Part shown: piece after piece, positions 45,148 through 53,739 of the stretch | Numbering within the stretch: position 1 is the stretch's first letter | How the letters are laid out: every line of letters starts with the position of its first letter | DNA from: Deltaproteobacteria bacterium | GTDB lineage: Bacteria > Desulfobacterota > Desulfomonilia > UBA1062 | NCBI GenBank assembly: GCA_017992605.1 | Contig: JAGOOG010000005.1 | Span: 93,599-157,598 of the forward strand | Length of the DNA: 64,000 nucleotides | Direction of reading: 5' to 3' | Position numbers and translations under genes: made by a program | The notes under the pieces: generated by a model | The model's database searches: none | What the model was told of the DNA's origin: nothing | Seen by the model: the letters and a program-made list of their open reading frames with translations, nothing else

Positions 45148-46560
45148 ATGAACCGTTCAGGAAACCTGGCTGCATTCTTCGAGCCGCGCGGCATCGCCGT
45201 GTTCGGGAGCATGATGGAGGGGTGGTTCTTCGGTGGTGCGGTGGTCGTCAGGGAACTGCAGGCCCTGGGCTACAGGGGCGGGGTGTACCCCGTCCACCCC
45301 AGCGCGGAGTCCGTGTACGGGCTGAAGGTCTATCCGGATATCGCGCGGGCGCCCAACCCCGTGGACCTGGCGGTCATCGCCACGTCCTACCGCGCGGTCC
45401 CCGGGATCCTCCAGGCCTGCGGGGACAAAGGGATCACGGCGGCGGTGGTCATTGCGGACGGGTTTGCCGAGACCGGACCGGACGGCGTCCGGCGCCAGGA
45501 GGACATGGTCGCCCTCGCGCGGAGAAACGGCATCCGCATCGTCGGGCCGAACACCCTGGGCGTCTACCGTCCCCACGCAGGCATCAGCACGATACCTTAC
45601 GAGAAGGGGTACCACCTGCCGCCCAGGGGCGGGGTCTCGATCATCACCCAGACGGGCATGTACGGCCCCCAGGCCGTCGCCCTGAACGAGTACCGTTTCG
45701 GCATCGGCACCGTCATCGATCTCGGCAACATGTGCGACATCGACGAGGTGGACAGCCTCGACTATCTCGGTCGCGACCCCGAGACGGAGGTCATCGGGCT
45801 GTACATCGAGCATACCCGGAGGCCCCGGGAGCTGCTGGAAACCGCCAGGACGATCTCCCGGGACAAGCCCATCCTCTGCCTGAAGGGAGGCAGGAGCGGT
45901 GAGGCGGCCCGCGCCATGGCCTCCCACACCGGCAGCATCGCGGGCCAGGACGGCCTCTATGACGCGCTGTTCCGCCAGGCCGGCATCATCCGCGTTGACG
46001 AGTACGAGGACCTGCTGCTGGGCGCCAAGGCACTCCTGTCGCAGCCCCTGCCCAGGGGCAACCGCCTCGGCATCATCAGCCTGACGGGGGCCATGGGAAT
46101 CCAGTGCATCGACGCGGCAGCAGACAACGGCCTCGTCCTCGGGGAACTGGGCGAAGGCAGCGTGGAGCGGCTCCTGGCCCTCAGCCCCACCCTGGCGGGC
46201 CACCCCGTCGACCTGGGACCTGCCTCCGCCGCCAACGGGGCCGACCTCTTCTCCTACTACATCAAGAGTTACGATGTCCTCATGGAAGACGACAACATCG
46301 ACTGCATCTACCTCAACACCTACATCAGCAGCTATCTCTCCCCGGATGTCTACAAGGACGTGTTCCGGCACATGGCGGACCACCTGAGGAAGCCCGTGGT
46401 GTCATGGTCCTACGGGCCTTCATCGGAATCGGTCAGGAGACTCGGCGCCCTGACGGAACACTACGGTATCCCGTTCTATCCCACCACGCGCAAGGCCATC
46501 GAGGCCCTGGGATACCTGGTGACGTATGCGCGCCTGAAGAAGGCGGGGGAACCGACCTGA
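45148..46560 (+). CDS. ADP-forming acyl-CoA synthetase alpha subunit
   Basis: Such enzymes interconvert acyl-CoA and ADP with acid and ATP. The protein has a CoA-binding Rossmann domain (about residues 10-130) and two succinyl-CoA-ligase flavodoxin-like domains, with the phosphohistidine motif SHTGSIAGQDGLYDALFRQAGI (His260). It lacks the ATP-grasp beta domain, and no beta subunit lies next to it, so the partner must be encoded elsewhere. The gene begins 40 bases after alr with GGGGGG as a plausible ribosome-binding site, in the same direction. Substrate is unknown; acetate, benzoate-like and longer acids are possible. Confidence 0.85.
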   Translation: MNRSGNLAAFFEPRGIAVFGSMMEGWFFGGAVVVRELQALGYRGGVYPVHPSAESVYGLKVYPDIARAPNPVDLAVIATSYRAVPGILQACGDKGITAAVVIADGFAETGPDGVRRQEDMVALARRNGIRIVGPNTLGVYRPHAGISTIPYEKGYHLPPRGGVSIITQTGMYGPQAVALNEYRFGIGTVIDLGNMCDIDEVDSLDYLGRDPETEVIGLYIEHTRRPRELLETARTISRDKPILCLKGGRSGEAARAMASHTGSIAGQDGLYDALFRQAGIIRVDEYEDLLLGAKALLSQPLPRGNRLGIISLTGAMGIQCIDAAADNGLVLGELGEGSVERLLALSPTLAGHPVDLGPASAANGADLFSYYIKSYDVLMEDDNIDCIYLNTYISSYLSPDVYKDVFRHMADHLRKPVVSWSYGPSSESVRRLGALTEHYGIPFYPTTRKAIEALGYLVTYARLKKAGEPT

Positions 46561-46580
46561 CCGGGCGGCCCTGGCGCAAG

Positions 46581-46612
46581 AAAAAAGGGGATGGGCACGT
46601 GCGCCCATCCCC
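46581..46612 (-). terminator. Rho-independent terminator of the PKD-repeat gene
   Basis: Read on the minus strand, a perfect 10-bp stem GGGGATGGGC/GCCCATCCCC with a 6-base loop is followed directly by six T residues. It lies 30 bases past the stop of the leftward PKD gene. In the plus direction there is no U-tract. Confidence 0.85.
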
Positions 46613-46641
46613 CGTCCATGTGGGGTCAGCCACAGGCATCC

Positions 46642-49032
46642 TCATCTTCTCAAGAACGTCTGGTAATTGCTCAGTACAGCCTGTCCATCCGGCGTGGTGC
46701 CCTGCACATACCAGGTCACCCTCGTGCCGACCGGGATGAACCACCGCCACAGGACCGTGTGGAGGGTCGTGGAGGTGCCGGTCCCGTTGTAGATCTTGCT
46801 GAATCTCCTCCCGTCGAAGGAGATGTACACGGCATAGCTCTTGAAGCCTTCGCCGGCCCACTGCAGGGTCGGGCTCGAGTAGCATGCGGCCCCGTCAGCG
46901 GGAGACAGCAGCGTCACCTGACCGGCGGCGGTCTGCACGGTCACCGTGACCGTGGACTGGCTGCTGGTTGCCTGGCCGTCGTACACGTTCAGCGCAAACA
47001 CGTACACCCCTGCCTGGGCCGCCGTGAAGGTCGGCCGTGCGGTGTTGGAGGCGCTCAGGGACACGCCCGTGCCGCTCGTCTGGGACCAGATGAAGGAGAT
47101 GGCGTCACCGTCCGGGTCGTAGCTGGCCGTGCCGTCCAGGGTCACGGTGTCTCCCACGGTGGCCACGATGGCACTGCCCGCATGGGCGACAGGCACCTGG
47201 TTGAGCGCGTCCACGGTCACCACCACGGTATCGGTCGCCGTTATCTGGCCGTCCGAGACCGTCACCATGAACTCGAAGGTGCCTGAGGTGGTCGGCACGA
47301 AGAACGCCGAGATGGTGTTCGGGTTGATGATCTGCACCGTGGCGCCGGAGACCTGGGACCAGGCATAGGTGAGCCCGTCGAGGTCGGCGTCGTAGGACCC
47401 CGACGCGTCGAGCACCACATCGTCACCCACCGAGGCGGTGATGTCCAAACCCGCATCGGCAACCGGCGGGGTGTTCTGGGAGATCACCCTTACGGTGACC
47501 GAGTCGGCGGTCGATGACACGGTCCCGTCGTTGACCACGAGCTGGAACACGACGGTACCCACCGCAGCCGCCGAGAAGGTCGGGTTGACGGCGGTCCTGC
47601 TGCTCAGGGTCACGGCAGTGCCCGAGGTCTGGGTCCAGGAATAGGTCAGGAGGTCGCCGTCGGGGTCGGAGGAGCCCGAACCGCTGAGCTGCACGACGCT
47701 GCCCTTGTTCACATCCTGATCCGCGCCTGCATTGGCCGTCGGTGCGGTGTTGACCGCGTTGACCGTGACGTTGACCTGGTCCGCAGCGCTGGTGTTGACG
47801 CCGTCGGAGCACCGCACCGAGAAGGTGTACAGGCCTGAGGAGGTCGGCGTGAAGGTGATGTCCTGCTGGTTCAGGCTCGGCAGGCTGACGCCGGGGCCGG
47901 ACACCTTGGTCCAGGAGTAGGTGAGTGTGTCCTCGTTAGGATCGGAACCGGTGGCATGGAGCGTGATCTGGGTGCCGGCACCGATGGTCCGGTCACTGCC
48001 GGCGCTGGCTGTCGGCGCCACGTTCTGGATGGTCACGCTCACCGAGTCCGTCGATGTCGCATACCCGTCGGAGCAGCTCAGCCTGAAGCCGTACGTACCT
48101 GCATTTATGCCGACAAAGCTCGCCGTCTTCTGGTTGGCCGCCTCGAGGGTCACGGTGACGGGCCCGGAGAGCTGGGTCCATGCATAGGTCAGGGGGTCGT
48201 TGTTCGGGTCGTACGACGCGGAACCGTCGAGGATCACCCGCTGGGGGACCACATTCTGGTCGGAGCCCGCACGGGCCACCGGCGCATTGTCTCCGGACGT
48301 GGTAGGATCCGACCCGCCGAGGTATTCATTGAGGTTGGAGACCCCGTCGTTGTCGATGTCACCCGAGGAGTCGTTCACGCCGGGGTTCAGGCCGTACTGG
48401 GCCTCCCACGCATCGGGCATGCCGTCGCCGTCCGTGTCGAGCAGCAGCTCGATGGTGTCCGTGGCGGAGGTGCTCATCCAGTTGCCCGCGGAGTCCTTGA
48501 AACGGACATAGACGGTCTTGATGCCGTCGCCGCTCGTCAGGGTCCAGGAGTAGCTCGTCCTATAGGCGACCTCGGATGAGAAGGTTGTCCCGTCGTTGCT
48601 CAACCTCATCCCGGTGACCGAGCCGGCCGCATCGCTGGCATTGAGCGACAGCGTGACCGTCCTGGATGTGGTCCGGGCGGCCCCTGCATTGATGGAGACG
48701 CTCCCCGTGGGCGGCGTGGTGTCGGGCACAGGGATGTAGGTGCTCTGCTCAGCGGACAGGTCGGACTCGTTCCCTTCCGCATCGTAGGCGGAAACCGCCA
48801 CGAAGTAGGTAGAACCGTTCTGCGCACTGCCGATGGTGTACGACGTCGCATTACCGACATCGACGGTCTGACCATAGGTGTTCGACTGGGTGCCGTAATA
48901 CAGTCTGTAACCGGCGAGGTCCTCCTCGGTGTTGGCGTTCCAGCTCACCTGCAGCGATGCCGCGAACCCCTCGAGCGGGAAAAAGACAATGATTGCCAGG
49001 ATCAGAAAGAGGATGCTTCGAAAGCGTCTCAT
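46642..49032 (-). CDS. Secreted multi-domain protein with fibronectin III and five PKD-like repeats
   Basis: The 796-residue protein has a signal peptide (about 1-24) and an N-terminal fibronectin III domain (VSWNANTEEDLAGYRLYYGT). A second beta domain follows, then a calcium-binding thrombospondin-3-like stretch (DTDGDGMPDAWEAQYGLNP). Five tandem PKD repeats of about 87 residues come next, each with A-x-A-G ... L-x-G-S-x-S-x-D-P-x-x-D-x-x-x-Y-x-W, and a C-terminal Ig-like domain. No LPXTG, PEP-CTERM or type IX sorting signal is visible. It could be a surface adhesin or an extracellular scaffold. The repeats are diverged, so this is not a recent expansion. Confidence 0.9.
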   Translation of the reverse strand: MRRFRSILFLILAIIVFFPLEGFAASLQVSWNANTEEDLAGYRLYYGTQSNTYGQTVDVGNATSYTIGSAQNGSTYFVAVSAYDAEGNESDLSAEQSTYIPVPDTTPPTGSVSINAGAARTTSRTVTLSLNASDAAGSVTGMRLSNDGTTFSSEVAYRTSYSWTLTSGDGIKTVYVRFKDSAGNWMSTSATDTIELLLDTDGDGMPDAWEAQYGLNPGVNDSSGDIDNDGVSNLNEYLGGSDPTTSGDNAPVARAGSDQNVVPQRVILDGSASYDPNNDPLTYAWTQLSGPVTVTLEAANQKTASFVGINAGTYGFRLSCSDGYATSTDSVSVTIQNVAPTASAGSDRTIGAGTQITLHATGSDPNEDTLTYSWTKVSGPGVSLPSLNQQDITFTPTSSGLYTFSVRCSDGVNTSAADQVNVTVNAVNTAPTANAGADQDVNKGSVVQLSGSGSSDPDGDLLTYSWTQTSGTAVTLSSRTAVNPTFSAAAVGTVVFQLVVNDGTVSSTADSVTVRVISQNTPPVADAGLDITASVGDDVVLDASGSYDADLDGLTYAWSQVSGATVQIINPNTISAFFVPTTSGTFEFMVTVSDGQITATDTVVVTVDALNQVPVAHAGSAIVATVGDTVTLDGTASYDPDGDAISFIWSQTSGTGVSLSASNTARPTFTAAQAGVYVFALNVYDGQATSSQSTVTVTVQTAAGQVTLLSPADGAACYSSPTLQWAGEGFKSYAVYISFDGRRFSKIYNGTGTSTTLHTVLWRWFIPVGTRVTWYVQGTTPDGQAVLSNYQTFLRR

Positions 49033-49190
49033 GGGGGTACCTCCCGTCTTTCCAGTGCTTGCGTCAAAGAAGGCAATATAGGGACCAAATATGTTAAGAT
49101 CATTAATTCAGTAGGTTAGAAAGTTAAGTACAGATATTTGACGTACAGAATCGTACGCGAGGTTACCCAAACGTAATTATGAAGAGGGAT

Positions 49191-49264
49191 TGACGCCCCC
49201 CGAATCGTCACGACCGCTGCCGGGCAACAGGCAGTCCTCCACCCGGGGATGTTCCCCTCCCGGC
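49191..49264 (-). ncRNA. Candidate structured leader element upstream of the PKD gene
   Basis: In an otherwise AT-rich 406-bp gap, a GC-rich island carries three stems: GCCGGG/CCCGGC (49219-49224 with 49259-49264), GGGGA-TGT-TCCCC (49245-49257) nested inside it, and TGACG/CGTCA (49191-49210). It is about 160-230 bases upstream of the PKD start and would be transcribed only from the minus strand if that promoter lies further out. It does not match a riboswitch class I recognise. Confidence 0.3.
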
Positions 49265-49282
49265 ACAAAAACTCGTTGAAAC

Positions 49283-49311
49283 TTGACATGTTTTCCCCCG
49301 ACGTGTACACT
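49283..49311 (+). promoter_or_regulatory. Sigma-70 promoter of the trehalose operon
   Basis: A consensus TTGACA and a TACACT are 17 bases apart, ending about 128 bases before the DUF5752 gene. The remaining 49033-49280 holds only the AT-rich upstream region of the leftward PKD gene and the GC-rich hairpin island; a CGTAC-N6-GTACG dyad lies at 49142-49157. Confidence 0.65.
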
Positions 49312-49438
49312 GGGACGATAGTCATGAAGATGCCCTGATATTTTCCCCGGCCACACGCAATTCAGACCATGCACGGTACACGGGGCGACTGAATTGTCGA
49401 CTGACATGAAAGGCAAAAACCGGTAAGGAGGCATACCC

Positions 49439-50098
49439 ATGGCCGATCCCTTCGCCGTGAAAGACTGTGCCCTCATCGCAGTGGCTACGGGAGAACACGC
49501 TCAGACCCTGCGGGAACTCAGGGACAAACTGAAGACCGTGCCCACGAGCTGTATCTACTATCATTTCTGGGGCGGCCTGCTCAGGCCACGATTCGACGAC
49601 CCCCAGTACCAGAACGATTTTGCCATCTGGTCGTGGCGGAGTCTCCATGACAAGACAATCGCCGAGAGGCTTGCGCTCATAGACCCGACCGACTTCGCCG
49701 ACCTCGAGGAACTGCGCAGGGAACTCGTCGAGGTCATCGAAGAGCGCCTCGAGGAAAGCGAGCTGCTGTCCTGGGTCATCCCGTCCCACCGCTTCCACTT
49801 CGTCAGGTCCCAGATCGTGGTCTTCGACACCGGCAGGAGGTTCTCCACCGTCGATGACCTGGGTGCACATATCCCGCACATGTCACCCGGGACCATCTTC
49901 TACCATCTCATCGATGCACGCAGGAGGACCCCCCGGGGGAGGAACGATTTCACCGAGTGGCTCCTGGGATCGGGCGAGGAGCACCAGGTTCTCGCCGAGC
50001 GTATTGCCGGGATCGACCCCTACTTCACCACGCTGAGCGAGCTCAGGGATGAACTGCACCGGGTCTTCACCTCGTACATGCGGGAAAGGCGGGCCTGA
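49439..50098 (+). CDS. DUF5752 family protein, trehalose-operon associated
   Basis: The 219-residue soluble protein has two similar halves, each with I-Y-Y-H-F/L-I-D (CIYYHFWGGLLRPRFDDPQYQNDFAIW and TIFYHLIDARRRTPRGRNDFTEWL), a pattern I associate with DUF5752 proteins found next to, or fused to, TreT-type glycosyltransferases. Function is unknown. The gene is first in the operon and ends two bases before the TreT-like gene. GGTAAGGAGG precedes the ATG. Confidence 0.8.
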   Translation: MADPFAVKDCALIAVATGEHAQTLRELRDKLKTVPTSCIYYHFWGGLLRPRFDDPQYQNDFAIWSWRSLHDKTIAERLALIDPTDFADLEELRRELVEVIEERLEESELLSWVIPSHRFHFVRSQIVVFDTGRRFSTVDDLGAHIPHMSPGTIFYHLIDARRRTPRGRNDFTEWLLGSGEEHQVLAERIAGIDPYFTTLSELRDELHRVFTSYMRERRA

Positions 50099-50100
50099 TC

Positions 50101-51336
50101 ATGGGTCTCCTCGAACAGTACGCGCAGATCGTCGGCGAGGACGTCATCAACCACCTCAGGCAGCTCGGGGCTCACCTGGAGGGCATGAAGGTGGTGCACG
50201 TCAATTCCACCAGAGAGGGCGGCGGGGTCGCCGAGATCCTGCACCGGCTCATTCCGCTCAAGCAGGAGCTGGGCATCGACGCCCGGTGGGAGGTCATCAC
50301 CGGGTCGGACCTGTTCTTCCAGTGCACCAAGCTCATGCACAACGGTCTCCAGGGCGCCAGCGTGGATCTCAACGAGGACCACCTGAAGGAGTACGAGCGG
50401 GTCAACGAGGCGAATGCCGAAACCCTCGGGAAGACCCTCGAGGAGGCGGACATCGTCTTCGTTCACGACCCGCAGCCCGCAGCGCTCCTGCACTTCGTCC
50501 CCGCCCGGCGGGGGAGATGGATCTGGCGCTGCCACATCGATGCGGGCCGTCCCTTCCGGCCTGTCTGGAAATTCCTGCGGAACTATGTCGGGACCTACCA
50601 TGCGAGCATCTGGTCCCTTTCCGAGTTCGCCCAGCCGTTGCCGCATCCCCTCTACCTCGTGGCCCCGAGCATCGATCCGTTGAGCGAGAAGAACATCGAC
50701 CTGGAAGGGGACGAGCTCACGGCCATGTATCACAGGTGGGGCCTGGACCCCGGTCGGCCCATCATAACCCAGGTGTCGCGCTTCGACCGCTTCAAGGACC
50801 CCCTCGGGGTCATCAGGGCATACCGGCTGGTCAGGGAGTTCTCCCCTGTCCAGCTCGTCCTCGCGGGCGGAGGGGCCGCCGACGACCCCGAGGGCGAGGA
50901 GGTTATACGCCGGGTCAGGCAGAGCGCAGGCGAGGACAGCGACATCCACGTGCTCCTGCTCCCCAGCGATGATCACCGGACCATCAACGCGCTGCAGAGG
51001 ATATCCGACATCGTCATCCAGAAGTCCACCCGGGAAGGGTTCGGCCTCACCGTGACCGAGGCGATGTGGAAGGGTAAGCCGGTCATCGGGGGGGACACGG
51101 GTGGCATCAGACTCCAGGTGGTGAACCACCATACCGGATTCCTCGTCACCTCGCCCGAGGGCGCCGCCCTGCGCATCAGGTACCTGCTCAAGCACCGCGA
51201 CATCCTCGAGGAGATGGGCAGGAAGGCCCATGAATTCGTCCTGGAGAATTTCCTCATCACGCGGCATCTGCGCGAATACCTGACCCTGATGCACGCCGTC
51301 ATGTTCGAGACGCAAGAGAGGATCGAGACGGGATGA
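50101..51336 (+). CDS. treT: GT4 glycosyltransferase, trehalose synthase TreT-like
   Basis: TreT joins an NDP-glucose and free glucose to form trehalose. The 411-residue protein shows the family opening VVHVNSTREGGGVAEILHRLIPLKQELGIDARWEV, the middle WRCHIDAGRP and the GT-B donor-site region STREGFGLTVTEAMWKGKPVIGGDTGGIRLQV with the E-x7-E pattern. Length fits. Its stop overlaps the otsB start (ATGA). Use in synthesis versus breakdown cannot be told from sequence. Confidence 0.88.
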   Translation: MGLLEQYAQIVGEDVINHLRQLGAHLEGMKVVHVNSTREGGGVAEILHRLIPLKQELGIDARWEVITGSDLFFQCTKLMHNGLQGASVDLNEDHLKEYERVNEANAETLGKTLEEADIVFVHDPQPAALLHFVPARRGRWIWRCHIDAGRPFRPVWKFLRNYVGTYHASIWSLSEFAQPLPHPLYLVAPSIDPLSEKNIDLEGDELTAMYHRWGLDPGRPIITQVSRFDRFKDPLGVIRAYRLVREFSPVQLVLAGGGAADDPEGEEVIRRVRQSAGEDSDIHVLLLPSDDHRTINALQRISDIVIQKSTREGFGLTVTEAMWKGKPVIGGDTGGIRLQVVNHHTGFLVTSPEGAALRIRYLLKHRDILEEMGRKAHEFVLENFLITRHLREYLTLMHAVMFETQERIETG

Positions 51337-52136
51337 ACCAGGAGCCAGTCACACCCATCCCCGTCGACGGCATTCCGGGATTCTGGGGTGACCTCAGGTC
51401 AGCCAGGGCGAGCCTCCTTGCCCTGGACTACGACGGCACCCTCGCACCATTTTCCACCGTGCGCATGGAGGCCCGTCCCATCGAGGGGGTCCCGGAGCTC
51501 ATCGGGCGGATCAGGGACAGGACGCACGGATCCGTCGTGGTGATCTCCGGCAGGCCCATGGCAGAGCTCGAGCAGCTCCTCGACGTACACGGCATCATGA
51601 AGATAGGCAGTCACGGGTACGAGTTCAGGTATCCCGACGGGACCCTCGAGGTCCGGGAGCCGACCCCGATACAGCAGGAGGGGATCTCACGGGCCCGGGA
51701 TGCAGTCGTCCGCAAGGCTCTGGATCCGGTGGTCGAGACAAAGGTGGCAGGCCTCGCCCTGCATACCCGCGGGATTCCCCGCGAACAGGCCCAATCCCTG
51801 GAGCGGCAGGTCATGGGCACCTGGATGCCCCTTGCCCGAACGTATGACCTGGCGGTGAGGAGGTTCAACGGCGGCATCGAGCTCAGGTGCACGGGCACGG
51901 ACAAGGGGAGCGCCCTGCTCGAGGTGCTTTTCCGCAGGCCTGAGAACGCGTTCTGCGTCTACGTCGGGGACGACGAGACCGATGAGGACGCATTCAGGGT
52001 TCTCAGGGGCAGGGGTATCGGCATCAGGGTCGGGGGCCCCGACACGCAGACCCAAGCTGCAGGGTTCCTTGCCGACACGCAGGCCGTGAAGCGCTTTCTG
52101 AAAGGGTGGGCCGACCTGGCCCCTGCGGGGGCATGA
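51333..52136 (+). CDS. otsB: Trehalose-6-phosphate phosphatase
   Basis: It removes phosphate from trehalose-6-phosphate. The 267-residue HAD phosphatase has the nucleophile motif LDYDGTLAPF (Asp32, Asp34), motif II VVISGRPMAEL, the substrate region KIGSHGYEFRYPDG and motif IV VGDDETDEDAF. It sits between the TreT-like gene and otsA, so the two steps of the OtsAB route are co-expressed. Confidence 0.96.
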   Translation: MNQEPVTPIPVDGIPGFWGDLRSARASLLALDYDGTLAPFSTVRMEARPIEGVPELIGRIRDRTHGSVVVISGRPMAELEQLLDVHGIMKIGSHGYEFRYPDGTLEVREPTPIQQEGISRARDAVVRKALDPVVETKVAGLALHTRGIPREQAQSLERQVMGTWMPLARTYDLAVRRFNGGIELRCTGTDKGSALLEVLFRRPENAFCVYVGDDETDEDAFRVLRGRGIGIRVGGPDTQTQAAGFLADTQAVKRFLKGWADLAPAGA

Positions 52137-52147
52137 GGAGGGACCGG

Positions 52148-53659
52148 ATGGAAAGGAGAAGACTGGCGGTTGTCTCGAACCGCCTCCCCATCGTCCTGAA
52201 AAAGGAGAAGCGGGGAAGATGGCAGATAGAGTCGGGATCGGGCGGTCTCGTGACCGCCCTGGGCCCTGTCCTCAAGCATCGCGACGGGTTATGGATCGGC
52301 TGGATCGGCACGAATGCCGAGGAAACCCCGGCGGGTCCCCTCCTCGGAGACCTCCTCTCGCTGGGGACCCGGGAGACGGGCTATTCGCTGAAACCGGTCA
52401 ATCTCACACGGGAAGAGGTGAGAAAGTACTACTTCGGCTTCTCCAACGAGATCCTCTGGCCCCTGTTCCACGACCTCTTCTCGCACTGCGTCTTCGACCC
52501 CACCTACTGGACGTTCTACGAGCAGGTGAACAGAAAGTTCGCGGGCGCCGTCGTCCAGAACACGGACCAGAGCGATTACGTGTGGGTCCAGGACTACCAC
52601 CTGATCCTGGTAAGCAGGGAACTCAAGCGCCTCGGGGCCAGGCGCGACGCCGGCTTCTTCCTCCATATCCCCTTCCCTCCGCTCGACATCTTCCTCAAGC
52701 TGCCCTGGCGCTTCGAGATCCTCGAGGCACTCCTGGAGTACGACCTCATAGGGTTCCAGACCGTCAGGGACCTGAGGAATTTTATCGGGTGCGTGCGGGC
52801 GCTCTTAAGCTGCAAGGTCACGGGCTCGAAGTACTTGAACAGGATTCTCCTGCACGACCGGGAGGTGCTCGTGGGGGCCTTCCCCATCAGCATCGACTAC
52901 GACGAATTCGAAAGCCTCGCCAGAACAAGCGGGGTGGCGGACACCGCGTGGATCATCCATGCGAACCTGCCGAGAAGGCAGCTGATCCTCGGCGTGGACC
53001 GCCTCGACTACACGAAGGGAATCCCCGAACGGCTCCTCGCGTTCGGGCATGCACTGGCACGCTACCCCGACATGCGCAGGAAGGTGAACCTGGTCCAGGT
53101 GGTGGTCCCCAGCCGCGGGGGCGTGGAGGAGTACGGCAAGCTCAAGCAGGAGATCGAGCGCCTCGTGGGCGAGATCAACGGGAGGTACACCGATGTCGGC
53201 TGGACACCGATCCATTACATATACCGGTCCCTGCCGCGACCGGAACTCGTCGCTTACTACAAGACCTGCGAGATAGCCCTCATAACACCGCTGAAGGACG
53301 GCATGAACCTCATCGCCAAGGAATACTGCGCCAGCAACATCGAGGAGAAGGGGGTCCTGATCCTGAGCGAATTCGCCGGCGCCGCTTCCCAGCTGCACCA
53401 GAACGCCCTCCTGGTCAATCCCTACGACCGGCAGCGTACCGCCGACGCGATCCACACCGCCTTCCTCATGACCCACGACGAACGGCAGGCCCGGATGCGG
53501 AGGCTCAGGAGATCCATCCGGAAGAATGACATCGTCAACTGGGTCAATTCCTTTCTCCAGGCGGGCATCGCCCAGGACCTGCGGGACTTTCCCCGGGCCG
53601 AATTTTTCGTCCCCTCTCCGAATGGCGATCCGGAGCCCGTGGACCATCTCCCCGGCTGA
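52148..53659 (+). CDS. otsA: Alpha,alpha-trehalose-6-phosphate synthase
   Basis: It transfers glucose from UDP-glucose to glucose-6-phosphate. The 503-residue GT20 protein has [10 protein letters not shown] at the N-terminus, the GSGGLVTAL loop, [42 protein letters not shown] and the C-terminal [12 protein letters not shown]...[11 protein letters not shown]. The start chosen has GGAGG seven bases ahead; a start 15 bases earlier overlaps the otsB stop but is less well placed. Confidence 0.96.
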   Translation: MERRRLAVVSNRLPIVLKKEKRGRWQIESGSGGLVTALGPVLKHRDGLWIGWIGTNAEETPAGPLLGDLLSLGTRETGYSLKPVNLTREEVRKYYFGFSNEILWPLFHDLFSHCVFDPTYWTFYEQVNRKFAGAVVQNTDQSDYVWVQDYHLILVSRELKRLGARRDAGFFLHIPFPPLDIFLKLPWRFEILEALLEYDLIGFQTVRDLRNFIGCVRALLSCKVTGSKYLNRILLHDREVLVGAFPISIDYDEFESLARTSGVADTAWIIHANLPRRQLILGVDRLDYTKGIPERLLAFGHALARYPDMRRKVNLVQVVVPSRGGVEEYGKLKQEIERLVGEINGRYTDVGWTPIHYIYRSLPRPELVAYYKTCEIALITPLKDGMNLIAKEYCASNIEEKGVLILSEFAGAASQLHQNALLVNPYDRQRTADAIHTAFLMTHDERQARMRRLRRSIRKNDIVNWVNSFLQAGIAQDLRDFPRAEFFVPSPNGDPEPVDHLPG

Positions 53660-53739
53660 CCTTTCCCCCTGGAACGGGCCATGGGCACGAGAACCGCAAA
53701 GATCCCCTTGAAAACCTCACCCCGGGGGCATATGAGTCG

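Noticed and set aside
47000..48600. PKD repeats as a DNA tandem repeat or CRISPR-like array
   Set aside because: The periodicity is at the protein level (about 87 residues) and the DNA copies are well diverged.
49116..49325. A 69-codon minus-strand ORF in the gap upstream of the PKD gene
   Set aside because: It has no ribosome-binding site, mixed composition and an AT-rich tail with no recognisable domain, and it covers the hairpin island. It is more likely chance than a gene.
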